NCBI RefSeq assembly: GCF_001854805.1
Contig: NZ_MBLO01000223.1
Location: forward strand, 110,758-174,757
Length of the DNA stretch: 64,000 bases
Source: Pseudofrankia coriaricola
GTDB taxonomy: Bacteria > Actinomycetota > Actinomycetes > Frankiales > Frankiaceae
Direction of reading: 5' to 3'
The first letter of the stretch is position 1. Every line of letters begins with the position of its first letter. Positions 51,589 to 60,410 of this stretch are shown piece by piece. The notes below the pieces were generated by a model. That model had not been told where the DNA came from. It ran no database searches and saw only the letters and a program-made list of their open reading frames with translations. Both the position numbers and the translations under genes were made by a program.

Positions 51589-52924
51589 GATGGCCGCGCC
51601 GGCTCCGGGACTCGCGACGGACCAGTTCGACCAGGCAGATCCGGCCTCGGCCGCGCACAAGCGGATCCGGCAGGACAAGCCGGTCGTCGTGATCGGCGGC
51701 GGTGTCGTCGGCCTGTGTACGGCTCACTACCTGGCCGACGCCGGGGTGCCGGTCGTCGTGACCGAACGGGTCAAGCTGGCCTCCGGCGCGTCCTGGGCCA
51801 ATGCCGGCTGGGTATGCCTGAGCCATTCCGCGCCGGTGCCCGCCCCCGGCGTGACCCGCTACGGGCTGCGGTCACTGGGACGCCCCGAATCACCTCTTTA
51901 CCTGCGTCCCTCCGCCGACCCCAGGTTCCTCGCGTGGCTGTGGCGGTTCTGGCGTAGCACCGACGAACGCACGTTCCGGCGCGGCTACGCGGCGATCGCC
52001 GAGCTGAACCGGACGACGTTCGACCTGTTCGGCGGTCTCGCCGACGCCGGCGTCGAAACCACGCTGCGGCGTCCCGGGCTCGTGCACGCCTTCCTGTCCG
52101 CACAGGAAGCGTCGCGGTACCTCGAGATGCAACGGATGATGGCGGCCGGCCGGTATGAGGTGCCAGACGAGATCGTGCTCGGCGACGAAGCACACCGCCT
52201 CGACCCCGCACTGTCGCCGCAGGTGCAGGCGGCGTACCTGGTACGCGGTGAAGGCGTGCTCGACCCGCGCCGGCTGGTCGGGTCGCTCGCCACTGTCGTC
52301 CGCAAGGCCGGCGGCCAGATCCACGAAGGCGCCACCGTCGCCGGATTTCGCCGCTTGGCCGGCCGGGTCGCCGCCGTCCAGACCAGCATCGGCGAGATCG
52401 CCTGCAGCGCGGTCGTGATCGCGGCAGGCATGTGGTCCCACCGGCTGTTGCGGCAGTTGGGTCACCGACTCCCTTTGCAGGCGGGCAAGGGCTACAGTTT
52501 CGGCGTCGACCTCGACCCCGCCCCCCGGCACGCGCTGTACTTCGCCGACCGTCGGATCGTCGCGTCGCCGTTCGGGGCGGCGACCCGGCTTGCGGGAACG
52601 ATGGAACTGTCGGGCGACAACCGGCAGCTGAACTGGCGGCGGATTATCGCGATCGCTCGCGGCAGCCGCCATTACCTCGGCCGCTGGTTCGACGATCACG
52701 AGGAGCTGCCCAGGCTGATCCACGACCCTTGGGTCGGCGGTCGCCCGCTGCTCCCCGACGGCCTCCCGGTGCTCGACCGGGTACCGGGTTACGACAATGC
52801 GTATGTCGCGACCGGGCACGGCATGTTGGGCGTCACCTTGGCACCGGCCAGCGGCCGGGCCTTGGCCGACTTCCTGCTCACCGGCCGGCGGCCCCAGGAG
52901 CTCGCGCCGTTCCGGTTCCGGTGA
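51581..52924 (+). CDS. FAD-dependent amine/D-amino acid oxidoreductase (DadA-like)
   Basis: A 447-residue DAO-superfamily flavoprotein. GGGVVG at 39-44 follows a 33-residue extension, then SGASWANAGWV typical of D-amino acid dehydrogenases. The C-terminal flavin motif is YVATGHGMLGVTLAPASGRAL. It lies between the transporter and EutB, so it could oxidise an amine or N-methyl group of the imported compound, for example removing a methyl or amino-acid part to leave ethanolamine. This is an inference; a D-amino acid role is also possible. Confidence 0.82.
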   Translation: MPEMAAPAPGLATDQFDQADPASAAHKRIRQDKPVVVIGGGVVGLCTAHYLADAGVPVVVTERVKLASGASWANAGWVCLSHSAPVPAPGVTRYGLRSLGRPESPLYLRPSADPRFLAWLWRFWRSTDERTFRRGYAAIAELNRTTFDLFGGLADAGVETTLRRPGLVHAFLSAQEASRYLEMQRMMAAGRYEVPDEIVLGDEAHRLDPALSPQVQAAYLVRGEGVLDPRRLVGSLATVVRKAGGQIHEGATVAGFRRLAGRVAAVQTSIGEIACSAVVIAAGMWSHRLLRQLGHRLPLQAGKGYSFGVDLDPAPRHALYFADRRIVASPFGAATRLAGTMELSGDNRQLNWRRIIAIARGSRHYLGRWFDDHEELPRLIHDPWVGGRPLLPDGLPVLDRVPGYDNAYVATGHGMLGVTLAPASGRALADFLLTGRRPQELAPFRFR

Positions 52925-52984
52925 CGCCGCGGACGCGCGCGGCGGTGCGCGCAAGGGTCGCCATCCACGCCGAAGGGAGGCAAC

Positions 52985-54445
52985 GTGGCCTACCGCGCGA
53001 CCGTGCGAGGTGAACGGTTCGTCTTCGCCGATCTTCGGGAGGTGATGGCGAAGGCGAACGAGGAGAAGTCAGGTGATCAACTAGCGGAGATCGCCGCGGG
53101 CTCCGCCCGGGAGCGCGTGGCGGCCAAGCTGGCATTGGCGGACGTACCACTATCCGAGATCGTGGCGAACCCGCTCGTCGACGACGCTGTCACCGACCTG
53201 ATTCTGGCCAGTCACGACACGGTCGGCTTCCAGGCGATCGCCGCCTGTACCATCGGAGAGTTCCGAGAGATGATCCTCGCGCCCGGGTTCCCGGAAACCT
53301 GGGCCGCCGGCGGTTTGGCGCGGGCGGTCACTCCGGAGATCGCGGCCGCCGTCGCGAAAATCATGAGCGACAGGGACCTGATCACCGGGGCAAAACCATT
53401 GCGTACGGCCACCCGATGCCGCAACACGATGGGCGGGCCGGGGGTATTGGGGGTGCGGACTCAACCGAACCACCCCACCGACGACGTCGAAGGCATCCTG
53501 CTATCCGCCGTCGACGGGCTGCTCTACGGCTGCGGCGACGCGATGATCGGCGTGAACCCCGCCGCCGAGTCCGTCACGGGGACCGCCGCGATCCTGCGCG
53601 GCCTCGCCGGCCTGATCGACCACCTACATCTACCGACCCAGACCTGCGTGCTCGCCCACCTCACCACCCAACTCGCCGCTTTGGACGCAGGCGCCCCGGT
53701 CGACCTGCTGTTCCAGTCCGTCGCCGGAACCGAGGAAGCCAATCGCAGCTTCGGCATCAGCCTGGACCTGCTGGCCGAAGGCCGCGAGGCCGTACTCGCC
53801 CACCACCGCACCAGAGCGGGACAGTTCGTCGGCGAACAGGTCATGTACTTCGAGACCGGCCAGGGCAGCGCGTTGTCCGCGGACGCGCACCACAGCATCG
53901 ACCAACTCACTGTCGAAGCCCGTGCGCACGGAGTCGCCCGCGCCTACGATCCGTTCCTCGTCAACTCGGTGGTCGGCTTCATCGGCCCGGAATACCTCGC
54001 GGACGCCCGGCAAATCATCCGGGCGGGATTGGAGGACCATTTCGTGGGCAAACTGCTCGGGCTTCCGATGGGGATCGATGTCTGCTACACCAACCACGTC
54101 GAGGCCGATCAGAACACCAACGACGATCTGTTCATCCTGCTTGCCGCCGCCGGATGCACCTTCGTCATGGGCGTCCCCGCCTCCGACGACGTGATGCTTG
54201 GTTACCAGTCCACCAGCTACCATGACGCCGCCGGGATACGGGAGTTGTTCGGCCTGTCGCCCGCGCCTGAGTTCACCACCTGGCTCACGGAGAAGGGACT
54301 ACTACGCGACGGCCGGCTCACCGACCCCGCGGGCCAGCTCGCCGCCACCCTGGCCGGCGGCCTCGACGCCGCCCTGCTACAGGCCACACCCTCGGCGGCC
54401 ATCGGCACTCACCACCCGAGGCGTCAACCGGGCGGAGCGATGTGA
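52985..54445 (+). CDS. eutB: Ethanolamine ammonia-lyase large subunit
   Basis: A 486-residue protein matching EutB over its full length. The hallmark N-terminus FADLREVMAKANEEKSGDQL is at about 14-33. Further conserved blocks include GAKPLRTATRCRNTMG, SVAGTEEANRSFGI, YFETGQGSALSADAH, and the C-terminal GLPMGIDVCYTNHVEADQN and MGVPASDDVMLGYQS. With EutC it converts ethanolamine to acetaldehyde and ammonia using adenosylcobalamin. The usual extra enzymes (EutG, EutE, shell proteins) are absent nearby. GGGAGG precedes the GTG/ATG start region. Confidence 0.95.
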   Translation: MAYRATVRGERFVFADLREVMAKANEEKSGDQLAEIAAGSARERVAAKLALADVPLSEIVANPLVDDAVTDLILASHDTVGFQAIAACTIGEFREMILAPGFPETWAAGGLARAVTPEIAAAVAKIMSDRDLITGAKPLRTATRCRNTMGGPGVLGVRTQPNHPTDDVEGILLSAVDGLLYGCGDAMIGVNPAAESVTGTAAILRGLAGLIDHLHLPTQTCVLAHLTTQLAALDAGAPVDLLFQSVAGTEEANRSFGISLDLLAEGREAVLAHHRTRAGQFVGEQVMYFETGQGSALSADAHHSIDQLTVEARAHGVARAYDPFLVNSVVGFIGPEYLADARQIIRAGLEDHFVGKLLGLPMGIDVCYTNHVEADQNTNDDLFILLAAAGCTFVMGVPASDDVMLGYQSTSYHDAAGIRELFGLSPAPEFTTWLTEKGLLRDGRLTDPAGQLAATLAGGLDAALLQATPSAAIGTHHPRRQPGGAM

Positions 54446-55317
54446 CGACCCCCAGCCCATCTCGACCCCAGCCCCGGACTCCAGCTCCATCTCCGCCAGG
54501 CGCGGCGACCCCCACCAACATCGAGCCGGCTACCGGTAGTGCTGGCGTGGATGTCACCCAACTGGCGCGGCGCGTCCGCGCCGTCACCCCCGCCCGGATC
54601 TTCGTCGGACGCATCGGCACCTCCTACGGAACCGCCCAGCTGCTCGCTCTGCGCGCCGACCACGCCGCCGCTCGCGACGCCGTCACCGCCAACCTCACTC
54701 TCACCAGCGGCCCCCTCGCCCCGCTCGCCGAACGATATGGCCTGTTCGCCGTCGATTCCGCCGCGGACGACCGCACCCAATACCTTCGTCGCCCCGACAG
54801 GGGTCGACGGCTGTCCTCCATCGCACGCGACACCATCACCGCACGCTGCCCCCACGACACTGATCTACAGGTCGTCATTGGCGACGGGCTGTCCGCCGCC
54901 GCGATCGAGGCCCAGGTGCCCGGCCTGCTTCCACTCCTGCTGGACGCCGCGGACCAGGCCGGATGGTCGATCGGACAGACCTTCGCGGTCAACCACTGCC
55001 GCGTGGGGATCATGAACGACGTCGGTGAAATCCTCCATCCCAAAGCCGTCGTCCTACTCATAGGCGAGCGTCCTGGGCTGGCGACCGCGCAGAGCATGTC
55101 CGCCTACCTCGCCTGGCGGCCTCGCGCCCACCACACCGACGCCGACCGCAACCTCCTCTCGAACATCCACCCCCGCGGTATCGCCCACCCCGATGCGGTC
55201 AGCCGCATCATCGCGCTCATCCGGGCAATGCGCGCCACCGGCGCCAGCGGCATCACCCTCAAAGAACCAGACCGGCGCGGACCCCTCGATTCCGATTCGG
55301 TGGGGACCGCGCCGTGA
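54442..55317 (+). CDS. eutC: Ethanolamine ammonia-lyase small subunit
   Basis: A 291-residue EutC. A Pro-rich N-terminal tail of about 30 residues precedes the domain. Conserved parts are ARIFVGRIGTSYGTAQLLAL, DLQVVIGDGLSAAAIEAQVP, FAVNHCRVGIMNDVGEIL and VVLLIGERPGLATAQSMSAY, which form the cobalamin-binding partner surface. GTG start overlapping the eutB stop by 4 nt. It should form the alpha6beta6-type enzyme with EutB. The acetaldehyde made has no dedicated dehydrogenase in this operon. Confidence 0.94.
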   Translation: MTTPSPSRPQPRTPAPSPPGAATPTNIEPATGSAGVDVTQLARRVRAVTPARIFVGRIGTSYGTAQLLALRADHAAARDAVTANLTLTSGPLAPLAERYGLFAVDSAADDRTQYLRRPDRGRRLSSIARDTITARCPHDTDLQVVIGDGLSAAAIEAQVPGLLPLLLDAADQAGWSIGQTFAVNHCRVGIMNDVGEILHPKAVVLLIGERPGLATAQSMSAYLAWRPRAHHTDADRNLLSNIHPRGIAHPDAVSRIIALIRAMRATGASGITLKEPDRRGPLDSDSVGTAP

Positions 55318-55643
55318 ACGGTATTGGGCCTCCGCCGCCAAGCGCCCGACCCCGAGCAGGCCGCCGCGGCTGTCCAGGACGCCCCGCGCGCGCCGCGCAC
55401 CGCGAAGGCCATCGTCAGCAACATCACGCAGGACCGACGCATCGTGCGGCGCATCGCGGACGCCATGACCCCGTCCGGGTTGAGCGCGCGTGGTCGGCGA
55501 TCGAACCGAAGAACCCCGACGGGACCGGCCAAGGCCCTGGCGGCCCTCCCGTCGCGGCCAGCCCGCCGCCGAAACCCACGGCAGCGGTGATCCGACGGGA
55601 CCGGCCCGGCGGCCCGATCCACGAATACTGGCAGGAATCCTGA
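55318..55643 (+). pseudogene. 5'-truncated, frameshifted coding remnant after eutC
   Basis: Two frames with strong third-position GC meet here. The first runs to about 55478 and includes RTAKAIVSNITQDRRIVRRI. The second, from about 55479, includes ERAWSAIEPKNPDGTGQGP and ends in HEYWQES and TGA. A single-base change near 55479 would join them. The 5' end is missing. I do not recognise the family. Confidence 0.5.
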
Positions 55644-55814
55644 TAGAGCCCTATTTCGGGCACCCATAGCCGCAGTATAGAGATCCCCGGTCAGACCGTG
55701 ATCGGATATCGGCGGATAGGCATTTTTGGGTGCCCTGTCCTGGGTTCGGCCCTGATATGCGGTGCCGGGCCGGCACGGTCACCGCCGCGGGCATCCCACT
55801 GTTCCGCCGCATTG

Positions 55815-55940
55815 GGGCCGGGCACCGCACCAGCGGTGCACCCGAACGCCGACGGCCAGCGTGCGCTCGCGAAGTTCGCCAAACGGCGCGGGCTGTCGGC
55901 CAGTCAAGGTCAAAAGGCCTCCAGGAAATCGCGTATATGA
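55815..55940 (+). pseudogene. Possible SGNH-hydrolase C-terminal fragment
   Basis: One plus-strand frame reads AVHPNADGQRALAKFAKRRG and then a basic tail to a stop. HPNxxGQRxLA is the catalytic-His region and last helix of many SGNH hydrolases. There is no preceding Gly-Asp-Ser-Leu domain, so at most it is a remnant. Low confidence; the rest of the 55644-56056 interval shows no recognised gene. Confidence 0.2.
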
Positions 55941-56056
55941 GGATAAAGGCCGCGCCAGTCCCCCGGGCGCGGGTCGACGCGCGCCGCGTCGAGCCTGGCG
56001 TTATGATTGTTGCCATCCGAATTAAGCAGGAAGGGTCAGAGGAAAGAGGGAGCGCT

Positions 56057-56482
56057 ATGACTCGATTGTCCGAGCAGCTGGCCGACCTCGCCACGCGCGC
56101 CAAGGCTGCCGAGGAGGCCGCGGACGCGGCTGAGAAGCAGGCCCGCGAGGAGCTGGAAACCAGAGTCGACCAAGCTCGTGCGAATGCCGAGCGGCACGCG
56201 AGCGAGCTTCGCGAAAAGGCCGCCGGCGCCGCCAGGGAGGCCTCCGACCGGTGGGGCGAGATCCAGGGCCGCTGGAAGGACCACGTGAGCGCCCTGCGCG
56301 CTGAGGCCCAAGAGAAGCGGGCCGAGCGCGACACCAACCGCGCCGAGCGGCGAGCGGAAAACTCCGAGGACGACGCTGTCTACGCGATCGACTTCGCCAT
56401 GGCGGCCGTGGAAGAAGCCGAGTTCGCCGTCCTGGACGCGACCTTGGCCCGTGCCGACGCCGCCGCCGCTCAGGCCAGTTAG
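56057..56482 (+). CDS. Small coiled-coil protein
   Basis: A 141-residue charged protein, almost wholly helical and rich in Ala, Glu and Arg with heptad-like spacing (LADLATRAKAAEEAADAAEK, then RANAERHASELREKAAGAA), ending in a more hydrophobic helix. GAGGG lies 8 nt before the ATG. Similar stand-alone proteins occur in actinobacteria without known function; they can act as scaffolds or membrane-stress proteins. No enzyme motif. It has no obvious operon partner. Confidence 0.7.
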   Translation: MTRLSEQLADLATRAKAAEEAADAAEKQAREELETRVDQARANAERHASELREKAAGAAREASDRWGEIQGRWKDHVSALRAEAQEKRAERDTNRAERRAENSEDDAVYAIDFAMAAVEEAEFAVLDATLARADAAAAQAS

Positions 56483-56812
56483 CCGCAGCCAGCTAGCCGC
56501 GACCATTCATGCCCGGACCAAGCGCCGGAGGTGAGGCGGCCCGGACTGCCGTTCGTTGACGCTCGTTCCCGAGCCCGCACCGGCGCCGACCGGACCCACA
56601 TCTCACCCGCCATGGGTGACGAGTCGTTCCCCGTACGTGGCTACCATCCGTCAGAGCCGGCTTGTTCCCCCGCGAATGATGCCGCCACGTCGCGGAGCAG
56701 ATGTTATGTGTGAATCATCGCCAATGGCTCGCATCATCAAGTCGGGTCGTCCCAAAATCCTCGACAACGGCTTCGGCGCGGTGCACGGACGGATGGTTCC
56801 GGGAGGGAATCC
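56483..56812. other. Intergenic stretch before peroxidase gene
   Basis: About 330 bp. Nothing recognised apart from the purine-rich GGGAGGGAA that serves the TTG start at 56813. Confidence 0.5.
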
Positions 56813-58114
56813 TTGACCGACAAGTGGACCGCCGTGCCGTATGAGGGATGGAGCGGGGGTGGATGTCCGGCGGGTGGTCTTGCGCGGCGGTCGTTCTTTC
56901 GGGGTGCCCTCGCCGCGGGCATCGTGGGAGCGGCGGGCGGGACCCTGGGCGGTCTCGACCTCGCCCGGACGGAGGCATCGGGCGGCGCCCAGCCGGGTGC
57001 CGGCACGATTCCGTTTCACGGCGACCATCAGGCGGGCATCGCCACTGATCCGCAGACGGTGGGAGCGTTCGCGTCCTTCGATGTGACCGCCGCCGACCGC
57101 AGCGAACTCGCGGATCTGTTTCGTGCCCTGACCGCCCGGGCCCGGTTCCTCACCGCGGGCGGAACGGGGCCTAAGCCGTCTCCAGGTGCACCCCCGCCGG
57201 ACAACGGCATCCTGGGACCCGGTGTCGTGCCGGACGACCTCACCATCACCGTGGCCGTCGGCGCGACCCTGTTCGACAGCCGCTACGGACTCGGCGGGCG
57301 CAAACCAGTCCAACTCGTCTCGATGCGGCCTTTCCTCCACGACGACCTGGATCCGGCGCTATCCCAGGGCGACCTGCTGATACAGATATGCGCCAAGCAC
57401 CGCGACACCACGGTGCACGCCACCCTCGACATCCTGGCCCACACCACAGGCGCCATGAAGCCGCGCTGGCGCCTGCACTGCCAGCGCAACCCGCCGCGTC
57501 CGGTCGGTATCCCGCGGGACTGGTTCGGCTTCAAAGACGGCATCACCAATCCCGACAGAACAAACACCGCCACGATGAACAAGGTGGTCTGGGTGCAGCC
57601 GAACACCGCCGAGCCCGCCTGGACGGCGGGCGGTACCTACCAGGTGGTGCGGATCGTCCACTTCGACCTCGAAGCCTGGCAGAAGGTGCCCGTGGCCCAG
57701 CAGGAGCGGATCTTCGGACGGCGCAAGGTCAGCGGCGCACCGATGTACGCCGTGTCCGACGACGCGTCGGACACCCTCGATCCCATCTACACCAACGACC
57801 CACAAGGCCTGATCACTGCCCTGAACTCGCATGTACGGCTGGCAAATCCGCAGACCCCCGAGACCGCGTCGACCAGCTCCATCCTGCGTCGCAGCTACGA
57901 CTACGAGCGCAGTCCGGACGAGCAGGGTGGCCTCGATCTGGGACACGCGTTCTGCTGCTTCCAGCGTGAGCTCGACACCTACATCGCCATGCAGACCCGG
58001 CTGGAAGCCGAGGCCCTGGTGCCCTACATCAGCCCGAGGGGAGGGGGCTACTTCTTCGCCCTTCCGGGGGTGCGCGACGAACACGACTATTTCGCCCGCG
58101 GCCTCCTGGCCTGA
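56813..58114 (+). CDS. efeB: Tat-exported Dyp-type peroxidase/deferrochelatase
   Basis: A 433-residue haem peroxidase of the EfeB group. A Tat signal ARRSFFRGALAAG (twin Arg at 25-26) sends it across the membrane folded. The Dyp motif GFKDG at 239-243 gives the distal Asp242, and His340 in HVRLANP is the likely proximal haem ligand. TTG start with GGGAGGG upstream. The usual EfeU permease and EfeO partner are not adjacent, so it may act in oxidation outside the cell rather than iron uptake. A beta-propeller lipoprotein follows. Confidence 0.88.
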   Translation: MTDKWTAVPYEGWSGGGCPAGGLARRSFFRGALAAGIVGAAGGTLGGLDLARTEASGGAQPGAGTIPFHGDHQAGIATDPQTVGAFASFDVTAADRSELADLFRALTARARFLTAGGTGPKPSPGAPPPDNGILGPGVVPDDLTITVAVGATLFDSRYGLGGRKPVQLVSMRPFLHDDLDPALSQGDLLIQICAKHRDTTVHATLDILAHTTGAMKPRWRLHCQRNPPRPVGIPRDWFGFKDGITNPDRTNTATMNKVVWVQPNTAEPAWTAGGTYQVVRIVHFDLEAWQKVPVAQQERIFGRRKVSGAPMYAVSDDASDTLDPIYTNDPQGLITALNSHVRLANPQTPETASTSSILRRSYDYERSPDEQGGLDLGHAFCCFQRELDTYIAMQTRLEAEALVPYISPRGGGYFFALPGVRDEHDYFARGLLA

Positions 58115-58192
58115 CCCCCGTCTCCCGCCGTGCCGGTCTCCCGCGCAGCCGGCCGCCCGGACCGAGTCGCCGCGACGCGAACAGGAGGTCGG

Positions 58193-59269
58193 ATGCGTTC
58201 CCGTCCGCCAGCCCGAACCGCCACGACCGACCGGCACGCCGGCGATCGGCGCCGCCGCCGCACGGCGCTCCGCCCGGTCCTGGCGGCCGGCGTCAGCCTC
58301 CTGATCACATCGTGTAGCCCCGCCGGGTCAGCCGGTCCCTCCTCGGCTGGGACCTCGGTCGCGGACGCGGCCGCCAGCGGCCGCGTGTACGTCACCAACC
58401 AGCTCGACAACACCGTCTCGGTGATCGACGCCGGAACGAACAAGGTCGTCGCGACCGTGGCGGCTGGCGTCGGGCCCGAGGGGATCGCCCTCGCCCCGGA
58501 CGGCCGGCACGCGTACATCGCCAATAGCGGATCGGCTCTGGTATCGGTCCTCGACACCCGCACCAACACGATCGTGGCGACCGTGCCTGTCGGCGCCAGT
58601 CCCTCCGGCGTGGCGCTGAGCCCGAACGGCTTGACCCTCTACGTCACCAACGGCGGGTCGAACAGCGTCTCGATCCTCGACACCCGCACCAACCGCGTAG
58701 CCGCCACCGTCGCGGTCGGCATCTCCCCGGTCAGCGTGGCGACCAGCCGCGACGGCGCCGTGGCCCTCGTCGCCAACAGCGGCTCGGGCACCGTATCGGT
58801 CATCGACACCCATACCCGTCGGGTCACCCGCACCCTGCCCGCCGGACGCTCCCCGGTCGGCGTCGCCGTGAACGCGGCCGCCTCGTTGGCATACGTCGCC
58901 AACGAGGCGACCGCAGGCGTCTCTGTCCTCGCACCCGGCACCAGCACGATCACTACCACCATCTCGCTCGGCGAAGGCCCCTTCGACGTCGCGCTCGCAC
59001 CGGACGACCGCACCGCCTACGTGACAGTCCTCGGCCCCGGCGCCGTCGCTGTGATCGACACCCACAGCAACCGCGTCTCGGCGACTGTTCCCGTGGGTTC
59101 GCCGGGGACCGACCCGTTCAACCTTGACGTCACCTCCCACGCGATCTACGTCACCGAACAGGGCGCGGGCACCCTCACGGTCATCGACCAGAAGACCCTC
59201 AAGGTCATTGCAACGGTCACCGTCGGCAACAGTCCATACGGCGTAGCGGTGAGCCCTCAGCGCACGTAG
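58193..59269 (+). CDS. YVTN-repeat beta-propeller lipoprotein
   Basis: A 358-residue surface protein. A basic leader, hydrophobic stretch and lipobox ITSC lead to seven or so repeats of about 42 residues of the form VYVTNxxxNTVSVIDxxTNxVVATVxVGxxPxGVAxSPDG, a seven-bladed propeller. AGGAGG stands 4 nt before the ATG at 58193. It follows the peroxidase gene by 79 bp. Such propellers bind proteins or sugars or form part of redox systems; no catalytic motif is seen. Repeat-rich DNA here may vary between strains. Confidence 0.87.
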   Translation: MRSRPPARTATTDRHAGDRRRRRTALRPVLAAGVSLLITSCSPAGSAGPSSAGTSVADAAASGRVYVTNQLDNTVSVIDAGTNKVVATVAAGVGPEGIALAPDGRHAYIANSGSALVSVLDTRTNTIVATVPVGASPSGVALSPNGLTLYVTNGGSNSVSILDTRTNRVAATVAVGISPVSVATSRDGAVALVANSGSGTVSVIDTHTRRVTRTLPAGRSPVGVAVNAAASLAYVANEATAGVSVLAPGTSTITTTISLGEGPFDVALAPDDRTAYVTVLGPGAVAVIDTHSNRVSATVPVGSPGTDPFNLDVTSHAIYVTEQGAGTLTVIDQKTLKVIATVTVGNSPYGVAVSPQRT

Positions 59270-59486
59270 AACCGAGCCCTCACCGGGACGACGAGCCGGG
59301 CCAGCCACGCTCGCAGCGCTGGGACAGCAGCGCCGTCTGGGCGCGGCGGACCGACGGTGCGGGTCGGCCACCTGGATCCGTTTGCGCTGGGCTTGCTGGC
59401 GATCAGGCCGTCCGCGTCGGGCAGCCGTCATCCAGCGTCGCCGGCTCGACGATCACGAGCCCGGCGCGCGCCCGCTTCGGTCAGGA

Positions 59487-60335
59487 TCAGTTGACGATGT
59501 CGGCGAGGCGGTCGACCTGATCGGGGTCGGGGGACCAGCAGTAGACGATGGTCTCGTCGGCGCCGAGGTCGGCGAACCCCGCGATGGCGCCACGGATCTG
59601 TTGGGGGGTGGTGAGCCATGCCTCCAGGACCTGGCGGGCGTACTGGCTGGACCCGTAGTAGTGGGCGATGGCCGCTCGCCCTTCTTCGAGCACGGTGTCC
59701 GGCCCGAGCGCGGCGTTGACTTGGCCGACCATCCGAGGCCGACCCGCCCGGCCGGCCTGGTCCCATTCCTTTTCGACGGTGCGCAGCAGGCCGTCGGCGT
59801 GGGCCGGCGGGGTGGCGCAGAGAAAGCCGTCGCCCCACCGGGCAATCCGGGCGAGGGCAGCGGCGGTGAACCCGCCGAACAGCACCTGCGGGCCGCCGCG
59901 ACGGGTGGGCGCCGGGCCGACGAAACCGAGCCCCGGCCGGGCGGCCTCGCCGGCCCAGATGCTCCGCAGGATCGGCATCTGTTCGTCGAGTCGCCGTCCG
60001 CGCCGGTGGAAATCGGCACCTATAGCGCAGTAGTCATCCTCCCACGCACCCAGTCCGATACCGAGGGTGAGCCGGCCGCCGGAAATGCGGTCAAGGGTCG
60101 CCGCCTGCTTCGCCAGCAGGACGGGCTCCCGCAACGGCGCGAGCAGTACCTCGGTCTGGACGCGGATCCGCGTCGTGGCCCCGATGATCGCGGCGAGCGT
60201 CACCAATGGCTCCGGGTTGTCGTACACGACCCGGTCAAGGAGCCCGACGGTGCTGAAGGGGCCGGCATCGGCGCGCCGAGCCCAGTCCAACAGGGACGGC
60301 GGATCGCCGATCGGCAGGCCGAGACCTACATCCAT
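59487..60335 (-). CDS. LLM-class flavin/F420-dependent oxidoreductase
   Basis: A 282-residue luciferase-like protein: DVGLGLPIGDPPSLLDWARR at the N-terminus, PLVTLAAIIGATTRIRVQTE, TLDRISGGRLTLGIGLGAWE and PQVLFGGFTAAALARIARWG. GGAGGT lies 7 nt before the ATG at 60335. It is a different subgroup from the LLM at 17147-18028. It lies downstream of the SDR on the same strand, separated by about 75 bp, and the two may work on one substrate. Confidence 0.85.
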   Translation of the reverse strand: MDVGLGLPIGDPPSLLDWARRADAGPFSTVGLLDRVVYDNPEPLVTLAAIIGATTRIRVQTEVLLAPLREPVLLAKQAATLDRISGGRLTLGIGLGAWEDDYCAIGADFHRRGRRLDEQMPILRSIWAGEAARPGLGFVGPAPTRRGGPQVLFGGFTAAALARIARWGDGFLCATPPAHADGLLRTVEKEWDQAGRAGRPRMVGQVNAALGPDTVLEEGRAAIAHYYGSSQYARQVLEAWLTTPQQIRGAIAGFADLGADETIVYCWSPDPDQVDRLADIVN

Positions 60336-60410
60336 GAGTTCTACCTCCACCCGCGGAACCAGGAACCGGCGGCGTACCCTTCCGCGGCGCTCGTTCCGGC
60401 GATCCCGGGC

